Below, in pieces: positions 23,585 to 34,944 of a stretch of DNA of 64,000 nucleotides. The DNA is from Euleptes europaea. Lineage: Eukaryota > Chordata > Lepidosauria > Squamata > Sphaerodactylidae. Position 1 is the stretch's first letter; each line of letters starts with the position of its first letter. The notes under the pieces were generated by a model that had not been told where the DNA came from, did not search any database, and worked only from the letters and a program-made list of their open reading frames with translations. Position numbers and translations under genes: made by a program. The DNA is taken from contig NC_079317.1 of the NCBI RefSeq assembly GCF_029931775.1, forward strand, positions 70,525,895 through 70,589,894. The letters are read 5' to 3'.

Positions 23585-24261
23585 TAGGGTTGCCAGGACC
23601 TTCTTCGCCACCGGCAGGAGGTTTTGGGGGCAGAGCCTGAGGAGGGCGGGGTTTGGGGAGAAAGAACAAATTGTGTTGTTTCATAACATTGCATGAAATG
23701 TCTGTTTCCTAAGAAAGGTATGGTCCCTTTAAATCCTCAGGGTAGGCAAACTGAAGAAGATTCAATCAAAACGCGTCTTTGCAACAGACCCTCCTTGGAC
23801 CGAGTTTTTGTTTTTGTTACTATTGTGATTGTAACACCACCATTGTTGTGTATTGCTTACAACCACCACCAGTGTTGTGCATTGTTTATAACCATATCTT
23901 TTTTGGTTTATATTCAGCCCGGGAGGCTTTATTTTTGTTTAGCTCTTCGGCTTTCCTATATTTCCAGCCTATTGGCACTGCCTTAAGCCCTGCGAGGCTA
24001 TTGTGTGTGTGTGTATTTTTGGACACACTTTTCATTTGTTTTGGTGGTCTAAGCCCTGCAAGGCTATTGTGTGTTTTTTTGACACACTATTCATTTGTTT
24101 TGGTGGTCTATTTTCAATACATTTGACAGTAAAACAAACACAATAGTTGTTTTTTGATATTGATGTTTATTATTTTGAGCCACGTGCTGCCTCTTTGTAC
24201 AGTTACTACTATTTTCAGCATAGGTTCCCTCTTTCTCCAGGACCTGGAAGTTGGCAACCCT
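23585..24261. mobile_element. hAT-type MITE split by an about 570-bp insertion
   Basis: MITE left part 23585-23662 and right part about 24231-24261. Between them is an unrelated block with a directly repeated segment of about 60 bp (AAGCCCTGCRAGGCTATTGTG... at 23987-24115). The block also contains CTGAAGAAGATTCAATC then AAAACGCG (23751-), similar in layout to the insert at 19388-19996. Confidence 0.5.
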
Positions 24262-24365
24262 CCTGCAGGCACATTTGGAGTTCTGACACAGCATGGTGAG
24301 TGCAGCAACAAAACGGTTGCCACAGTATGGCTGTCCCAGGAGGCGGAGCCAGCCACAAAATGATT

Positions 24366-24515
24366 GCTAAAGCTTCATGTGTAGGAGTGGGGAAACCAAC
24401 CCGGTTCTCCAGATTAAACTCCACTGTTCATGTGTAGAAGTGGGGAATCAAACCCGGTTCTCCAGATCAGAGTCCACCACTCCAAACCACTGCTCTTAAC
24501 CACTACACATGGTAG
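24366..24515 (-). mobile_element. tRNA-derived SINE heads, duplicated
   Basis: Two overlapping minus-strand heads (GGAATCAAACCCGGTTCTCC complement of the B box) in direct order. Confidence 0.65.
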
Positions 24516-24519
24516 CTCT

Positions 24520-25720
24520 CTCTATAGATATCTATAGAGCAGAATTATTGTATCCACAAAACACTCTACATACAAATGGTCTCAGTAGCCTACTGAGTTT
24601 ACTGCAGCCAGATAAGGATGGGAGCTAGCCTGAAATAACTCCTACATCACTCATCTGAATGTGGCTGTATGAACACAACTCTTTCAGAGACTGTACCTAA
24701 GGAGGTGGTGGACAGAGAAAGAATATCCAGTGCCAGTGAACTCAATATTTTATCCTCTATAGAAGTAAAATATGTCCTAGATGTTTCCACTCAGTTTATA
24801 TCCCCTTGATTCGAAACTCAAATGGTTTCATTGGTATGAGGAAATCCACTTTCACTTACATTTTGAACTCACTGAAAATCCGTTAGGCTTAAATTTCATT
24901 TCAGCTTTAGGTTTAATCTCCAATTGTTTATTAGCCAAATTAGATTACTTGGAGCTAAGCGGTATTTGAAATCTATTTCCATTCAAGATTATAGCTCATC
25001 ACTTAGAAAGCCATCCTGAAAAATAAAGAGATAGAGACAGCAGTAGAGATAGAGATATCTATCTAGAGAAAGGTTTAACTCTGAATTTGTGGGACAGTCA
25101 TAGCTCTGCACTAGCTGCAAAAATATAAAAGGTTGTAATGTGGTGGCTAATTCAAAAACCATCACTAAACAGTTCAAAAACAGTATGAACAAGCTGTTCT
25201 TTACAAGCAGTCACTGACTAACTGATGCATAACTATAGAGCAGAATACTAAGCGGTCCTTGAGCAAACTGTATGCTATCAAGAAAGGAAGAGTTGAGGAA
25301 TTAACTATAAAAAAGCAGGAAAAATTAATGCATTAGCTGGTTTCAATGCAGACAAAAATTGATGCCTGAGGAAGAATGTCTGCTTCAAAAAGGTCATTTA
25401 TTCACTTTGCTTCTACATTCTTTCACCCTATTTACACGCCCGCTAACTATATTCCTCAAAGGTCTTTATTATTCTTGCTTTGGCACAATCGCTTTCTCAG
25501 ACAAAGACATAACTTATTTAAAAATGCCGAAAAAATGAAGGCTATTTTCTTCGTACACAAATAAACTAAGGGGAACTTGAAATATAGAGGGAGGGGTGAC
25601 TGCACTGTGTCTGTATTAACTTTTTCATCAGAGAATCCTACACCCTTTCAGTAGAGGGGGCATTTAAAATTATTTAGCCTGACTAAAATAAATCATCTGC
25701 ATTCTTAGTTTCCTTTTCCC
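24520..25720. other. Intergenic sequence without recognised features
   Basis: AT-rich; around 25360-25580 possibly an old repeat remnant, not classified. Confidence 0.45.
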
Positions 25721-25738
25721 CAAAGAATAAATGTGTTT

Positions 25739-25934
25739 AAAATATTGCCGAAGGCTTTCACGGTCAGAGTTCATTGGTTCTTGTAGGTTATCCGGGTTGT
25801 GTAACCGTGGTCTTGGTATTTTCTTTCCTGACGTTTCGCCAGCAGCGAAAGATGCCTGCCACAGCTGCTGGCGAAACGTCAGGAAAGAAAATACCAAGAC
25901 CACGGTTACACAACCCGGATAACCTACAAGAACC
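25739..25934. mobile_element. Foldback Penelope-like element, family A
   Basis: 196-bp head-to-head copy with exact 13-bp duplication AATAAATGTGTTT (25726-25738, 25935-25947). Both arms hold the GTTATCCGGGTTGTGTAACC module and the GACGTTTCGCCAGCAGC part of the ribozyme-like core. The join between arms truncates the CTGAAGA box. Confidence 0.75.
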
Positions 25935-26132
25935 AATAAATGTGTTTGCTTTGAATATATTTTTTTTTACCTTTCTTGAACCCTGAATTGTGGGTAAGAC
26001 AAGGCCACCATGAAAGCAAGTATACCTTGAGTCTCAGCATGAAAGGGGGCTATAAACAAATGAAGTAAGTAAATAAGTATAATTCAAGAGGTGCTCACCA
26101 TGCTCAGCACAATTGTGAGCATGCACATTGCT

Positions 26133-26341
26133 TAGGGTTGCCAACCTCCAGGTACTAGCTGGAGATCTCCTGCTATTACAACTGATCTCCAGCCGATAGA
26201 GATCAGTTCACCTGGAGAAAATGGCTGCTTTGGCAATTGGACTCTATGGCATTGAAGTCCCTCCCCTCCCCAAGCCCTGCCCTCCTCAGGTTCCGCCCCA
26301 AAAACCTCCCGCCAGTGGTGAAGAGGGACCTGGCAACCCTA
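26133..26341. mobile_element. hAT-type MITE (GTTGCCA family)
   Basis: TAGGGTTGCCA to TGGCAACCCTA, flanks ACATTGCT and ACATGGCT (8 bp, one change). Confidence 0.85.
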
Positions 26342-26349
26342 ACATGGCT

Positions 26350-27460
26350 TCTGCTGTAGCTAAGATTCCCTCAGTACTAGGAATGCAACTCAGTATTATT
26401 TCAGACATGGCAGAGGGATACATTATCAGATCATTTGGAAGTCTGCCTTGTAAAAAACAGCAAGAAAGCCCAGGAGAACCCTGTCCTCCTTTACTGCAGT
26501 AGCAAATTCTCTAAGTTGAATCTGGTTGAACAGCTTGGTGAAAGGATATAAACATTCACCCTTCGGTGCATCATGAGATACCATGACAAATTATCCACAA
26601 ATTCCACCCGGATGAAACAGTGATTGGCAAGGGTGAAACAAAAAAAAAATCACCTCTAAAAACATTAGCTATATATGTCCAAAATAACTGCAATTAATAA
26701 CATGGCTAGACAGTTTTAAAGTCGTAACATCCCTGTGTATTTCCTTTGGAACAACATGCTTGCAACATGCAGCAGCGGACTTATGGATACCCACCGTCAT
26801 GCATACAATGCAGTAGATGACAAAGAACATACATGATGTGTGCACACACACAATTCTCATGATCAATTCCCCTGAACAAAAACTTGGAAGGATACTGTGA
26901 ATCCAGTGTATATACATATGGGTCCGTAAACTTAATTCTAATGTCACATCTACATTGTACTTGCAGAAAGGGTCATACATGTGACCTTGATGCTCCACAT
27001 CAAGATTTCTGGCCAGTAGTGGTGTGATTCAGCCCTTAATTTAAGGGTATCCAGCTTTACTCCAAGAAACAAGCTTTACTCCAACAGATCTGTATGCAAG
27101 TCCTATTTGTGTGTATTCTGAAAAATGCTGTAAGATCCCACTATAATAAAAAGGCACTATAAATATCATACTGAGCAAAGATCCCATTTAAAGTCTCAGG
27201 GTTTGGGGAGAAAGGAAAATACTTTTTTAAAAATTAAAATACAATGCTGTTATTTGGTATTGGTATTTTCATAAAAAGGAATTATTAAAAAACAAGCATG
27301 CTTGTGGCACTTGTAAATTTGTGCCATTTAAATTAACTGGAGAAGAAGCTATCGATGGGAGTGTTCTGACACTCTTAGCATCTAATCTAAATCATATTCA
27401 TGTTTTCCTGCATGAAGTAACCTCTGAGGTTGGCTGTGTGACAGCATAGCTACGTTGCTA
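26350..27460. other. Intergenic sequence without recognised features
   Basis: Nothing identified. Confidence 0.5.
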
Positions 27461-27464
27461 CTTG

Positions 27465-27641
27465 TAGGGTTGCCAGGACCCTCTTTGCCAGCGGTGGGAG
27501 GTTTTTGGGGCAGAGCCTGTGGAGGGCAGGGTTTGGGGAGGGGAGGGATTTCAATAGAGTCCAGGTGAACTGATCTCTATCGGCTGGAGATCAGTTGCAA
27601 TAGCAGGAGATCTCCAGCTAGTACCTGGAGGTTGTGCAACC
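27465..27641. mobile_element. hAT-type MITE, internally shortened
   Basis: TAGGGTTGCCAGGACCC tip; part of the middle is missing and the right tip is degraded. Confidence 0.65.
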
Positions 27642-27828
27642 GAAACAAGAGCTAGTGCCCCAAATGTGACTACTGGAATTCTCAAGCACTTATGGCAAAA
27701 CAGACAAAAATATGCTGATAAGGCAATTGTTATATTGTGCATACAAACCACAAAATGCAAAACAGTGATATACACAGATAATTTCAAAGAAGAAAATACA
27801 ACAGCCCATGTAGTTTAAGGTCCTTGTA

Positions 27829-27972
27829 GCTTGTAAAGGAGTCCTTGCAGCTGTGCAGGTGAACTCCAAGCAGCTTGTAAAGGAGTCCTTGCAGCTGTGT
27901 AGGTGAACTCCAATTGTAAAGGAGTCCTTGCAGCTGTGTAGGTGAACTCCAAGCAGCTGGGTAGGTGAACTC
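27829..27972. repeat. Minisatellite, about three and a half units
   Basis: Unit of 40-51 bp containing AAGGAGTCCTTGCAGCTGTG and AGGTGAACTCCAA, repeated in direct order with unit-length differences. Confidence 0.85.
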
Positions 27973-28929
27973 CAAAATAGGTTTCCGGTAAAAGTCCTAT
28001 TTCGCATGAACGCTTTTTCATCATTGGCAGTTCACTATAACATTATCCACAGAACATATGTTCTGGCTGAACAAGCTCTTAGCTCACTTGTAAAGGTGGA
28101 TGGCGAATCTGCGTCAACCAGTGGGTGAGATAATGTGAAGGCTTCAAAGTATTTATCAGTTGTATCAGAATATCCCTTTAGCCACACAAATATTGGGGTT
28201 ACAAGTTGGCACACTGTATTCATGTCAATGAGCTTTTCCATATTGTTTCAAACCAACCAAAATCTACAACTTGCTGTGCAATTACTATATGTTTTCCCTC
28301 AGATGGAAAAAAGGATGGCTTAGTCCTAGTCCCTCTGGGATCGTGTACATCTGACCTTCAAATTATTGCCTAACATCAGAAGCTTTATGATCTCTTAACA
28401 GGAACAAGAAGAATATTCCTTAATGGATTGCTTTCTTTGGACTAAAGGCCTCTATGATAATTGATGTTAATGAGCCACAAGCCACAGGGAAGCTTTGGGT
28501 CACCAGGTAGGAAACCCCCCCCCCCCAAGAGATAATCTAATTACTCCTCAAAACAAATTACTTTCAACTCAAACAAATTACTTTCAATCACTCGGCAACA
28601 GATAAGATCAGCCAAGAAAGCTGATGACAGATGGAGACTGTGAGTTTATGCGCTGAGCACTTTTCTCTTTGGTCTGAATGACAATGGAGTGACAGAGGAG
28701 CAGAGCCACGAAGTGTGCTTCCCTTTCATTTTGTTTGGATAAATGCGAGAGATCTCACCAGTCCTGTTGGCAAGAACATACTAGGATTGATGGAAAGTTG
28801 GTAAAGAAGGCAATGATGTGCTACATTCCCCCATATAACACTTTTTTTTGGGGGGGGGGAATCTAGGTTATTCAACAACTTTAAAGAACCGGACAAGCAT
28901 TGGTAATATAACCTTTGTGAAATCATAAT

Positions 28930-29031
28930 TGTAGTACTTTGATGTCTTCCTCTGGAGAAGTTCTTTCGATAAAAAAGTGTAATTGTTCTTTGATGTCTTC
29001 CTCTGGAGAAGTTATTTCGATAAAAAGCAGT
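28930..29031. repeat. Tandem duplication, two units of about 51 bp
   Basis: CTTTGATGTCTTCCTCTGGA ... TTTCGATAAAAA occurs twice in direct order. Confidence 0.8.
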
Positions 29032-29125
29032 CACAAGAAAGATTAAGAGGAACAGATCCCCCATAAACATTTCTGGTGCTCCTATTGCCCTCCCCTTGTG
29101 ATTTACACAGGGTTTTCCCCCCCAC

Positions 29126-29345
29126 GAGCATTTTTTTTTTTCTGTCAAATCACAGTTGACTTATGGTGACCCTGTAGGGTTTTCAAGGCAAGAAACATTC
29201 AGAGGTGGTTTAACATTGCCTTCCTCTGCACAGCAACCCTAGACTTCCTTGGTGGTCTCCCATTCAAGCACTAACCACGGCTGACCCTGCTTAGTTTCTG
29301 AGATGTGACAAGATCGGGCTAGTCCGGGATATCCGGGCCAGCAGG
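29126..29345 (-). mobile_element. 5S-Sauria-type SINE
   Basis: Same structure: GCTAGTCCGGGATATCCGG on the plus strand is the complement of the 5S-like head; CAAATCACAGTTGACTTATG marks the tail. Confidence 0.8.
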
Positions 29346-29639
29346 CAGGAATGATACAGGATTATAAATTGGTAGACACTATTCAGGAAGCATTCCATAT
29401 TTTCATAAGCTGTTGTAACAAAATGAATCACAGCAACGGATTCCTTCCCGTTATATGAGACAGAGAGACCCTGCTCCAGGTACCAACTGGCTCAGAGACA
29501 AGAATGGCCTTTACAGGGAGGAAGGCTGATGGGGTGTTTTTTGCAATGGTACAGACCAGTACTGAGTACCAGAGCCTTTTTTTGGTGCTCTCTCAAATTC
29601 TGAGGAGGGAAACTGGTAGAAATCAGTGCCACTTTATAT

Positions 29640-30082
29640 ATGATTTAGATTTAGATAATTTATTTGCGACCCTTAGCCAGATAAAACAAGATAAAACAGG
29701 AAACATGGACTAAAATACTGTTACAAACAAAAAATTACATTCCGAGTCTTATAACACTTAAAAGGAAAAAATTGCAACCGAGACACATCTGTCAATTGGG
29801 CTAAGGGACTGTTCTATAGTGTCAAATTTTCATTGCTGCCGTGCAAAATTTCACAACCTGAAGAGTTACTGAAGGATTATCCCCTTGTAGGAGCGCCTCA
29901 ATCCTTTCTCCTGTCCTGTCAGGTCCCATACTTGTTAAGAGGGGCTCAATAAACTTTGAATGGGGTAACGTATACAAATTGCGATTCAGGAGGGCATGCT
30001 CAATAGTTTCTAAGTCCCCTGATTTGCAGGGGCAGAATCTCTCCTCCCGGGGTATCTTCTTAAATTTCCTCTCTAGCATAGC
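29640..30082 (-). mobile_element. LINE 3' fragment
   Basis: Minus-strand peptide KKIPREERFCPCKSGDLETI then EHALLNRNLY, resembling the Cys/His C-terminal motif of LINE polyproteins, followed by SVTLQVVKFCTAAMKI. The 3' end reads AAATAATTATCTAAATC-like. Confidence 0.55.
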
Positions 30083-30084
30083 AG

Positions 30085-31556
30085 CACTTTATATATGGGT
30101 ACCAGCATGCGCGTGCACACACTAAAGCACTGGGTTTACTCATCGGTATACTTGAGATTTGGAGCACCATTCCATTAGTAGTTCATTCAGTTCCCTATCC
30201 TGTTGGCTTTCCACAGGATTGTGAAAACTTGTTTTCTTTATGCAGGTATTTGGAAATTAGATCTATTGAATTTACATCCTTGATCCTTATAAACCTTTAT
30301 TTTTGGACGTTTCATTCATGGTGTTATATTGGTGCTTTTTATATGTGTGTATCATGTTTTTAAATATTTTACATACTTTAACATTATCATTAAGTACACG
30401 TTTTATTTGAAGGATGGGTGAGTCATTTTGAAAAGCAGTTTGTAAACACAGAAATAACTGTAAAACACATATATGATATGATGTGAAGGTATTTTAACTC
30501 CATGAAGTGTTCAAATTTCTCTCCAAAAACATTTAACTCAGAGCTTTCCTCTCTTTGGGTTATTTTCACAAGAAGGTAAAACAAGAGTACTGAAGAAAAT
30601 CTAGCATGCCATCTGTGTATCTACCTGTCAATTTTCTTACGAGTCCAAATTGTACAGTCTCTGCAGACTCAAATTATATTTCAAAGCATATGTGTCCTTC
30701 GTTATGTTTCCTTCTCATCTTACTTTCAGCTATCCTTATGACTGAAAATTTAAACCACAGAATTATGCCTGATTAGGATCAATCCAAATACAATCTTCAG
30801 ATCCATTTCAGATACAATGTTCAGATAGCTCTGTGACTACTGTTCTTTTAGATCCTAAATTACTCAGCTTTGTCAAATAAAGGTCAATTCTAGCTGCCAT
30901 TGGCAGGATGCTTCAAATGACCTTTGACCTTCCGTTCTTGACCTCAACTGTCCCTGAGCAACTACTCATAGTGACAAACTCCACATTATAGCTTTCTGGA
31001 AATTGTAATCAGGGATATCATGACTAATTCCTTGCCGAAACTCATCTACAAATGTTAAATTGTTCACCATGACCAATTAGTTTAATTTAGGTCCTCCTTT
31101 TAAGATTGAAATAATAAGAGAAATTTCTGTAGTAAATAGGCATTTCAAGACCCTTCTGTGAAGTTTTATTCACCACAAAATCTAAATGCTATGAAAGATG
31201 ATATTGATTATATGCAGGATCCATCAATTTTATTAGCCCCCAATAGGATGGCATTCATAAACATTTTTCCTAACCTAAATATGCATAACAATTATCCTTT
31301 CTGTAATATTTATTGTTGATTTAGGATTCAGATCTTTAGCAAATACTAGCAAATAATGTAGTTCTTCTGGTTTCCAATGAATTGCTTTAATTCGTGTTAT
31401 ACCATTTTGAAAATACAGTGCGATGAAGATTCTATGTAGAGATATTAAAACCATCAAGTACAAATGACTAGCTTTTAATACAAACCTCTCATTTCCTAGA
31501 TTATTACTTGTGACATGATAGAATTTACTAATAATTTATAACTGTCTGACATGTTG
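30085..31556. other. Intergenic sequence without recognised features
   Basis: AT-rich, no clear repeat or coding pattern. Confidence 0.5.
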
Positions 31557-31564
31557 GTCTATGC

Positions 31565-32557
31565 CAGGGGTGGGGAATGTCAGGCCCAGGGGCCGTATAA
31601 GGCCCGCGAAATCATTTGGTCTGGCCCTTCATGGGTCTTGGCAGATCTCTAGCTCAGAAGGATCTAAGACTGGCGATCTGCCCCCTCCCGCAGACAGGAA
31701 TAGCCTCTATTCAAGGCGGATGTGACTTTGTTTTGCCAAGAAAAGGTACCTTCTTTCCCCCTTGCAGAAGAGTCATTAGCTATGGAGCTGCTAGGACTGC
31801 CTAAGAAACTGTGTTAACCCTTTCCCACCTGGGCCATGGAGAAACATATTCCCTCTGTACTACAAGAGGGCTGGGGGAGGGAGTGGTGACAATGGAGGGG
31901 TTAAAGGGGGCAGGGCCAGAATGCATGGGGGCGAGTTCTTAGCCAGTGTGTCCTCATTTCATCCCTGCAGGCGGAGGTAGCAGGAGCTGGCTGTAGAATC
32001 TGGCCCCAACCATGCGGAGCAGGAGCAACTCCGGCGTGCGGCTGGAAGGCTACACATGGCTGGTGCAACAGACCATCCTGTGCCACCAGGTGGGTGAGTG
32101 TGCCACTGTTTGGATGCCTGCCTGCTTGCCCGCATGGGGGTCATCTGGACAGCTGCCTGCTTGGGGCTTGGTCGCTACCCCCTCTCCCTTCTGGTTCTTT
32201 CCCCTCTAAGTCCTGCAAAAGACATGTAGGGCGGGAAAGTGCCGGATTGGGGTGTTACTGGACCGGGCTCCTTCACCTACAAGCCCCAAGCAGCTTGTTG
32301 CTCACTCCATCTTGTGTTTGCTGCCCTGCCTGAATCTCTTGGCCCCAGCTGAGGACAGCAGAGCTCAAAAGCAAGTTGCTCTATGTGGTAGACACTCGGA
32401 GCCATCTCCAGTCGTGCCTCTTGGCTAAATGTTTGACCAAATATAGCAGGCTAATTTTTAAGTTGATAATTTTGTATGGCCCGCGAATGATGTTATAAAT
32501 ATCCAAATTGCCCTTGGCAGAAAAAAGGTCTATGCCCTATTGAGGTCTATGCCCCTG
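31565..32557 (+). mobile_element. hAT-type DNA transposon carrying a PHKA gene fragment
   Basis: Begins CAGGGGTGGGGAATGTCAGG and ends with CCCCTG. The exact 8-bp duplication GTCTATGC lies at 31557-31564 and again at 32558-32565, the hAT hallmark. The ends read like the widespread reptile hAT whose termini mention GGCCCGCGAA and AAATTGCCCTTGGCAG. No transposase is present. The interior (about 31690-32400) is unrelated to a transposase and includes the PHKA exon listed separately. The right tip shows a small rearrangement containing extra copies of GGTCTATGCC. Confidence 0.85.
32012..32089 (+). pseudogene. Captured first coding exon of a phosphorylase kinase alpha subunit (PHKA)
   Basis: 26 codons, [20 protein letters not shown] then TILCHQ, directly followed by a splice-donor-like GTGGGTGAGT at 32090. 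PHKA1 and PHKA2 of vertebrates begin [20 protein letters not shown] then TILC(H/Y)Q, and exon 1 ends there as far as I recall. The two or three differences and absence of other PHKA exons show a captured fragment, not a gene. GC-rich 5' flank and following intronic sequence appear to have come along. It lies inside the hAT element. Confidence 0.85.
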
Positions 32558-33189
32558 GTCTATGCCCTATTGACACAAACTCGATGGTGACTTAATTTAG
32601 ATGGTAAGAGTCAATATGTAAGCACAACCAAACGTGAAATAACAGTACAGGGGATCACAGTTAACTTTGTGACTTCCTCAAGATCAGTTTTTAGACTACA
32701 GGTTTAGACCTAGCTTGGCAAATCCTTCTAATCCTAGTTTTCCCTGTGTGGATGTATTCCATGTGCAGACTACATTAATGTCCCATCCAATAGCAGATAG
32801 CAAATTCCTTTGATTGGTGACTACTGGCCAGGTAACTAAGTCGAGGTGTGAAGTAGTACCCATGTGATTCAAGTTAATTCTAACCACAACAAGGGATCCC
32901 TGCCCCCCCATAAAGTATTTTTTCATGTAATCACCATCAGCCTGAACGACATAGTCTTCGTTTTACTTAAGCATCTAACTGTAACTGATAACAGCATCCA
33001 GACAAAGGTTCCTTCTGGTTCTCTCTTCACAATACCCAACCTAAGCTTCATATGAAATAAAATCATGTGAATTACCCAGTTTTATAGGCACCTGTGGTCA
33101 CCGAGGTCCTTTGAAATGTATCTCCCTCACCCCCATTTAAATGCTGGAGTAACATCTGCTGTTGCAGCTTCTGATTATGTATTTGTTTC

Positions 33190-33672
33190 CAGGCACAATT
33201 CAAAATGCTGGGTGTTACCCTTAAAGACCTTCATAACCTGGGACCCACATATCTAGTGGACCACCTATCTTCATTAGATCCCATGTGCCACCTAAGACCA
33301 CCAGGTCCCTGACTTTTAGCAGTTCCTTCTACTCAGAAGGTCCATTCATCTACAGCCTGTGCATGCTCATTTTCAGTAACTTCTACTCAGAAGGTCCATT
33401 CATCTACAGCCTGTGCATGCTCATTTTCAGTAACTTCCCTCTCTCTGTTTCTCATCCATAAAAGGTGCAAAGCTGAACTAATTCTCCTGACTTTTGGTAG
33501 AAATGCTATTGAATGTCTCTGGCAGCTAGTGTTGATAGCGTGTTGTAGGAGTTGCCATTTTAGCTCAGTGTTATTTTATGTGTTTCAACTATGCTGTTAA
33601 CTATGTTTGTATGTTCCCTTGGACATTGCGGAAAGGCAGGATATAAATATTTTAAATAAATAAATAAATAAG
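33190..33672 (+). mobile_element. L2-like LINE 3' end
   Basis: Decodes to QFKMLGVTLKDLHNLGPTYL then VDHLSSLDP, typical of the C-terminal part of L2-like LINE proteins, ending in GGAAAGGCAGGATATAAATA and (AATA)n. It contains a 56-bp direct duplication (33333-33440). Confidence 0.55.
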
Positions 33673-33895
33673 AACTGAAATATGCCTTAGAGCCATCTGT
33701 ATGTTACATTTACTACTCAGAGCTCTTTTTACATAAACCTGCTGTGTCGAGGAAAAACATCAACAGTTCCACAAAAGAACCTTTTTACTGGCAAAGAAAG
33801 CTGGCGGAAGTGCTTGCTTACCCCTGGCCTTTTCTTGCACTCCAAAAAGATAGGGACGCAGCCTGCTCATGTTGGGCTTTTTCCTTCCTAGGAAG

Positions 33896-34132
33896 TAGTC
33901 AAAAAGGGCAAGAGTCCAGTAGCACCTTAGACTAACAAAAATATTTTCTGGTAGGGTATGAGCTTTCGTGAGCCACAGCTCACTTCTTCAGATACTCTGA
34001 AGAAGTGAGCTGTGGCTCACGAAAGCTCATACCCTACCAGAAAATATTTTTGTTAGTCTTTAAGGTGCTACTGGACTCTTGCCCTTTTTGACTACTGCAA
34101 ACAGACTAACATGGCTACCCACTGTGAATTAT
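33896..34132. mobile_element. Foldback retroelement, family B (head-to-head copy)
   Basis: 237-bp near-perfect inverted repeat, flanked by the exact 12-bp duplication CTTCCTAGGAAG at 33884-33895 and 34133-34144. Both arms carry a hammerhead-like core (CTGAAGA ... GTGAGC-TGTG-GCTCAC-GAAA), minus strand 33964-33991 and plus strand 33997-34026. Variable-length duplications fit target-primed reverse transcription. Assignment to Penelope-like elements is inference from the ribozyme and inverted arrangement. Confidence 0.75.
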
Positions 34133-34466
34133 CTTCCTAGGAAGATTAGCCACAAGTGTAAGAAGCGTAAGAAGTGTAAGAAGGAGTTTTTAAGAAGGCT
34201 TCAAGATTCCAGCCCAGAGGTGTCTATGGGCCAAATCAGAAAAGATGCTAGAAGATGTTCCTAGCCTTGGATCTTCCTAATATTTTAAAGGCAAATTGCG
34301 ACCACAATAGGCCAGATTCAGATTTGGGCCATGATATGGGAGAAGAGTTTTACTCCTTCCTACCCTGTACAGTTCTGCCAGTTGAAACCAACCACCCTGA
34401 TTATTATTAGCCCTGGAGAAAAGAGAGGCAAAGAGATAAGTGTAACACTTGTCTACTTTAAGAGCA

Positions 34467-34940
34467 CATTCCTAAGGGGGGGAGTCATTTGGAGGTGGTG
34501 TGACCCTGCGCCAGTGTAAGTGCCCACTTATCATGGTATAACGGGCACTTATGCTGGCACGGGGGCATTCTCGTCGGCGCCTGGGCTCTGAGGAGCTGCG
34601 TGGGGCTCCCCCACCCACGCAACCTCTACGGGAACTAAATCCCTGAAGAGAACAGTGGCACTGGCATGAGCAGGGGCAGTCCCGGGGTGTTCCCAGAGGC
34701 AGAGCTCACTTTAGTTGGCTTTCTAACCCATCCTGGGAACGCCCCTCATTGCTGTGGCAGGGCTATTACACCTTTTTTGGTGTCACAGCTCCACTGTTTT
34801 CAGTGGGGGCATTTTCCCCATTTTCACTTTTTATTTTAAAAAAGAGGTTTTTTTTATTCTCCGCAGCGGCTGGGAAGCCTCTGAGGAGGTGACATGGCTG
34901 TACCCCCCCCCCAAGAAATGTGCTGCCCGTTGGCATAAAT
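34467..34940. mobile_element. GC-rich non-autonomous DNA transposon (inverted copy)
   Basis: Shares TTTGGAGGYGGTGTGAC and the AAGTGC...GCACTTA hairpin with the 48161-48652 copy in opposite orientation. Boundaries approximate. Confidence 0.5.
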
Positions 34941-34944
34941 CTTA

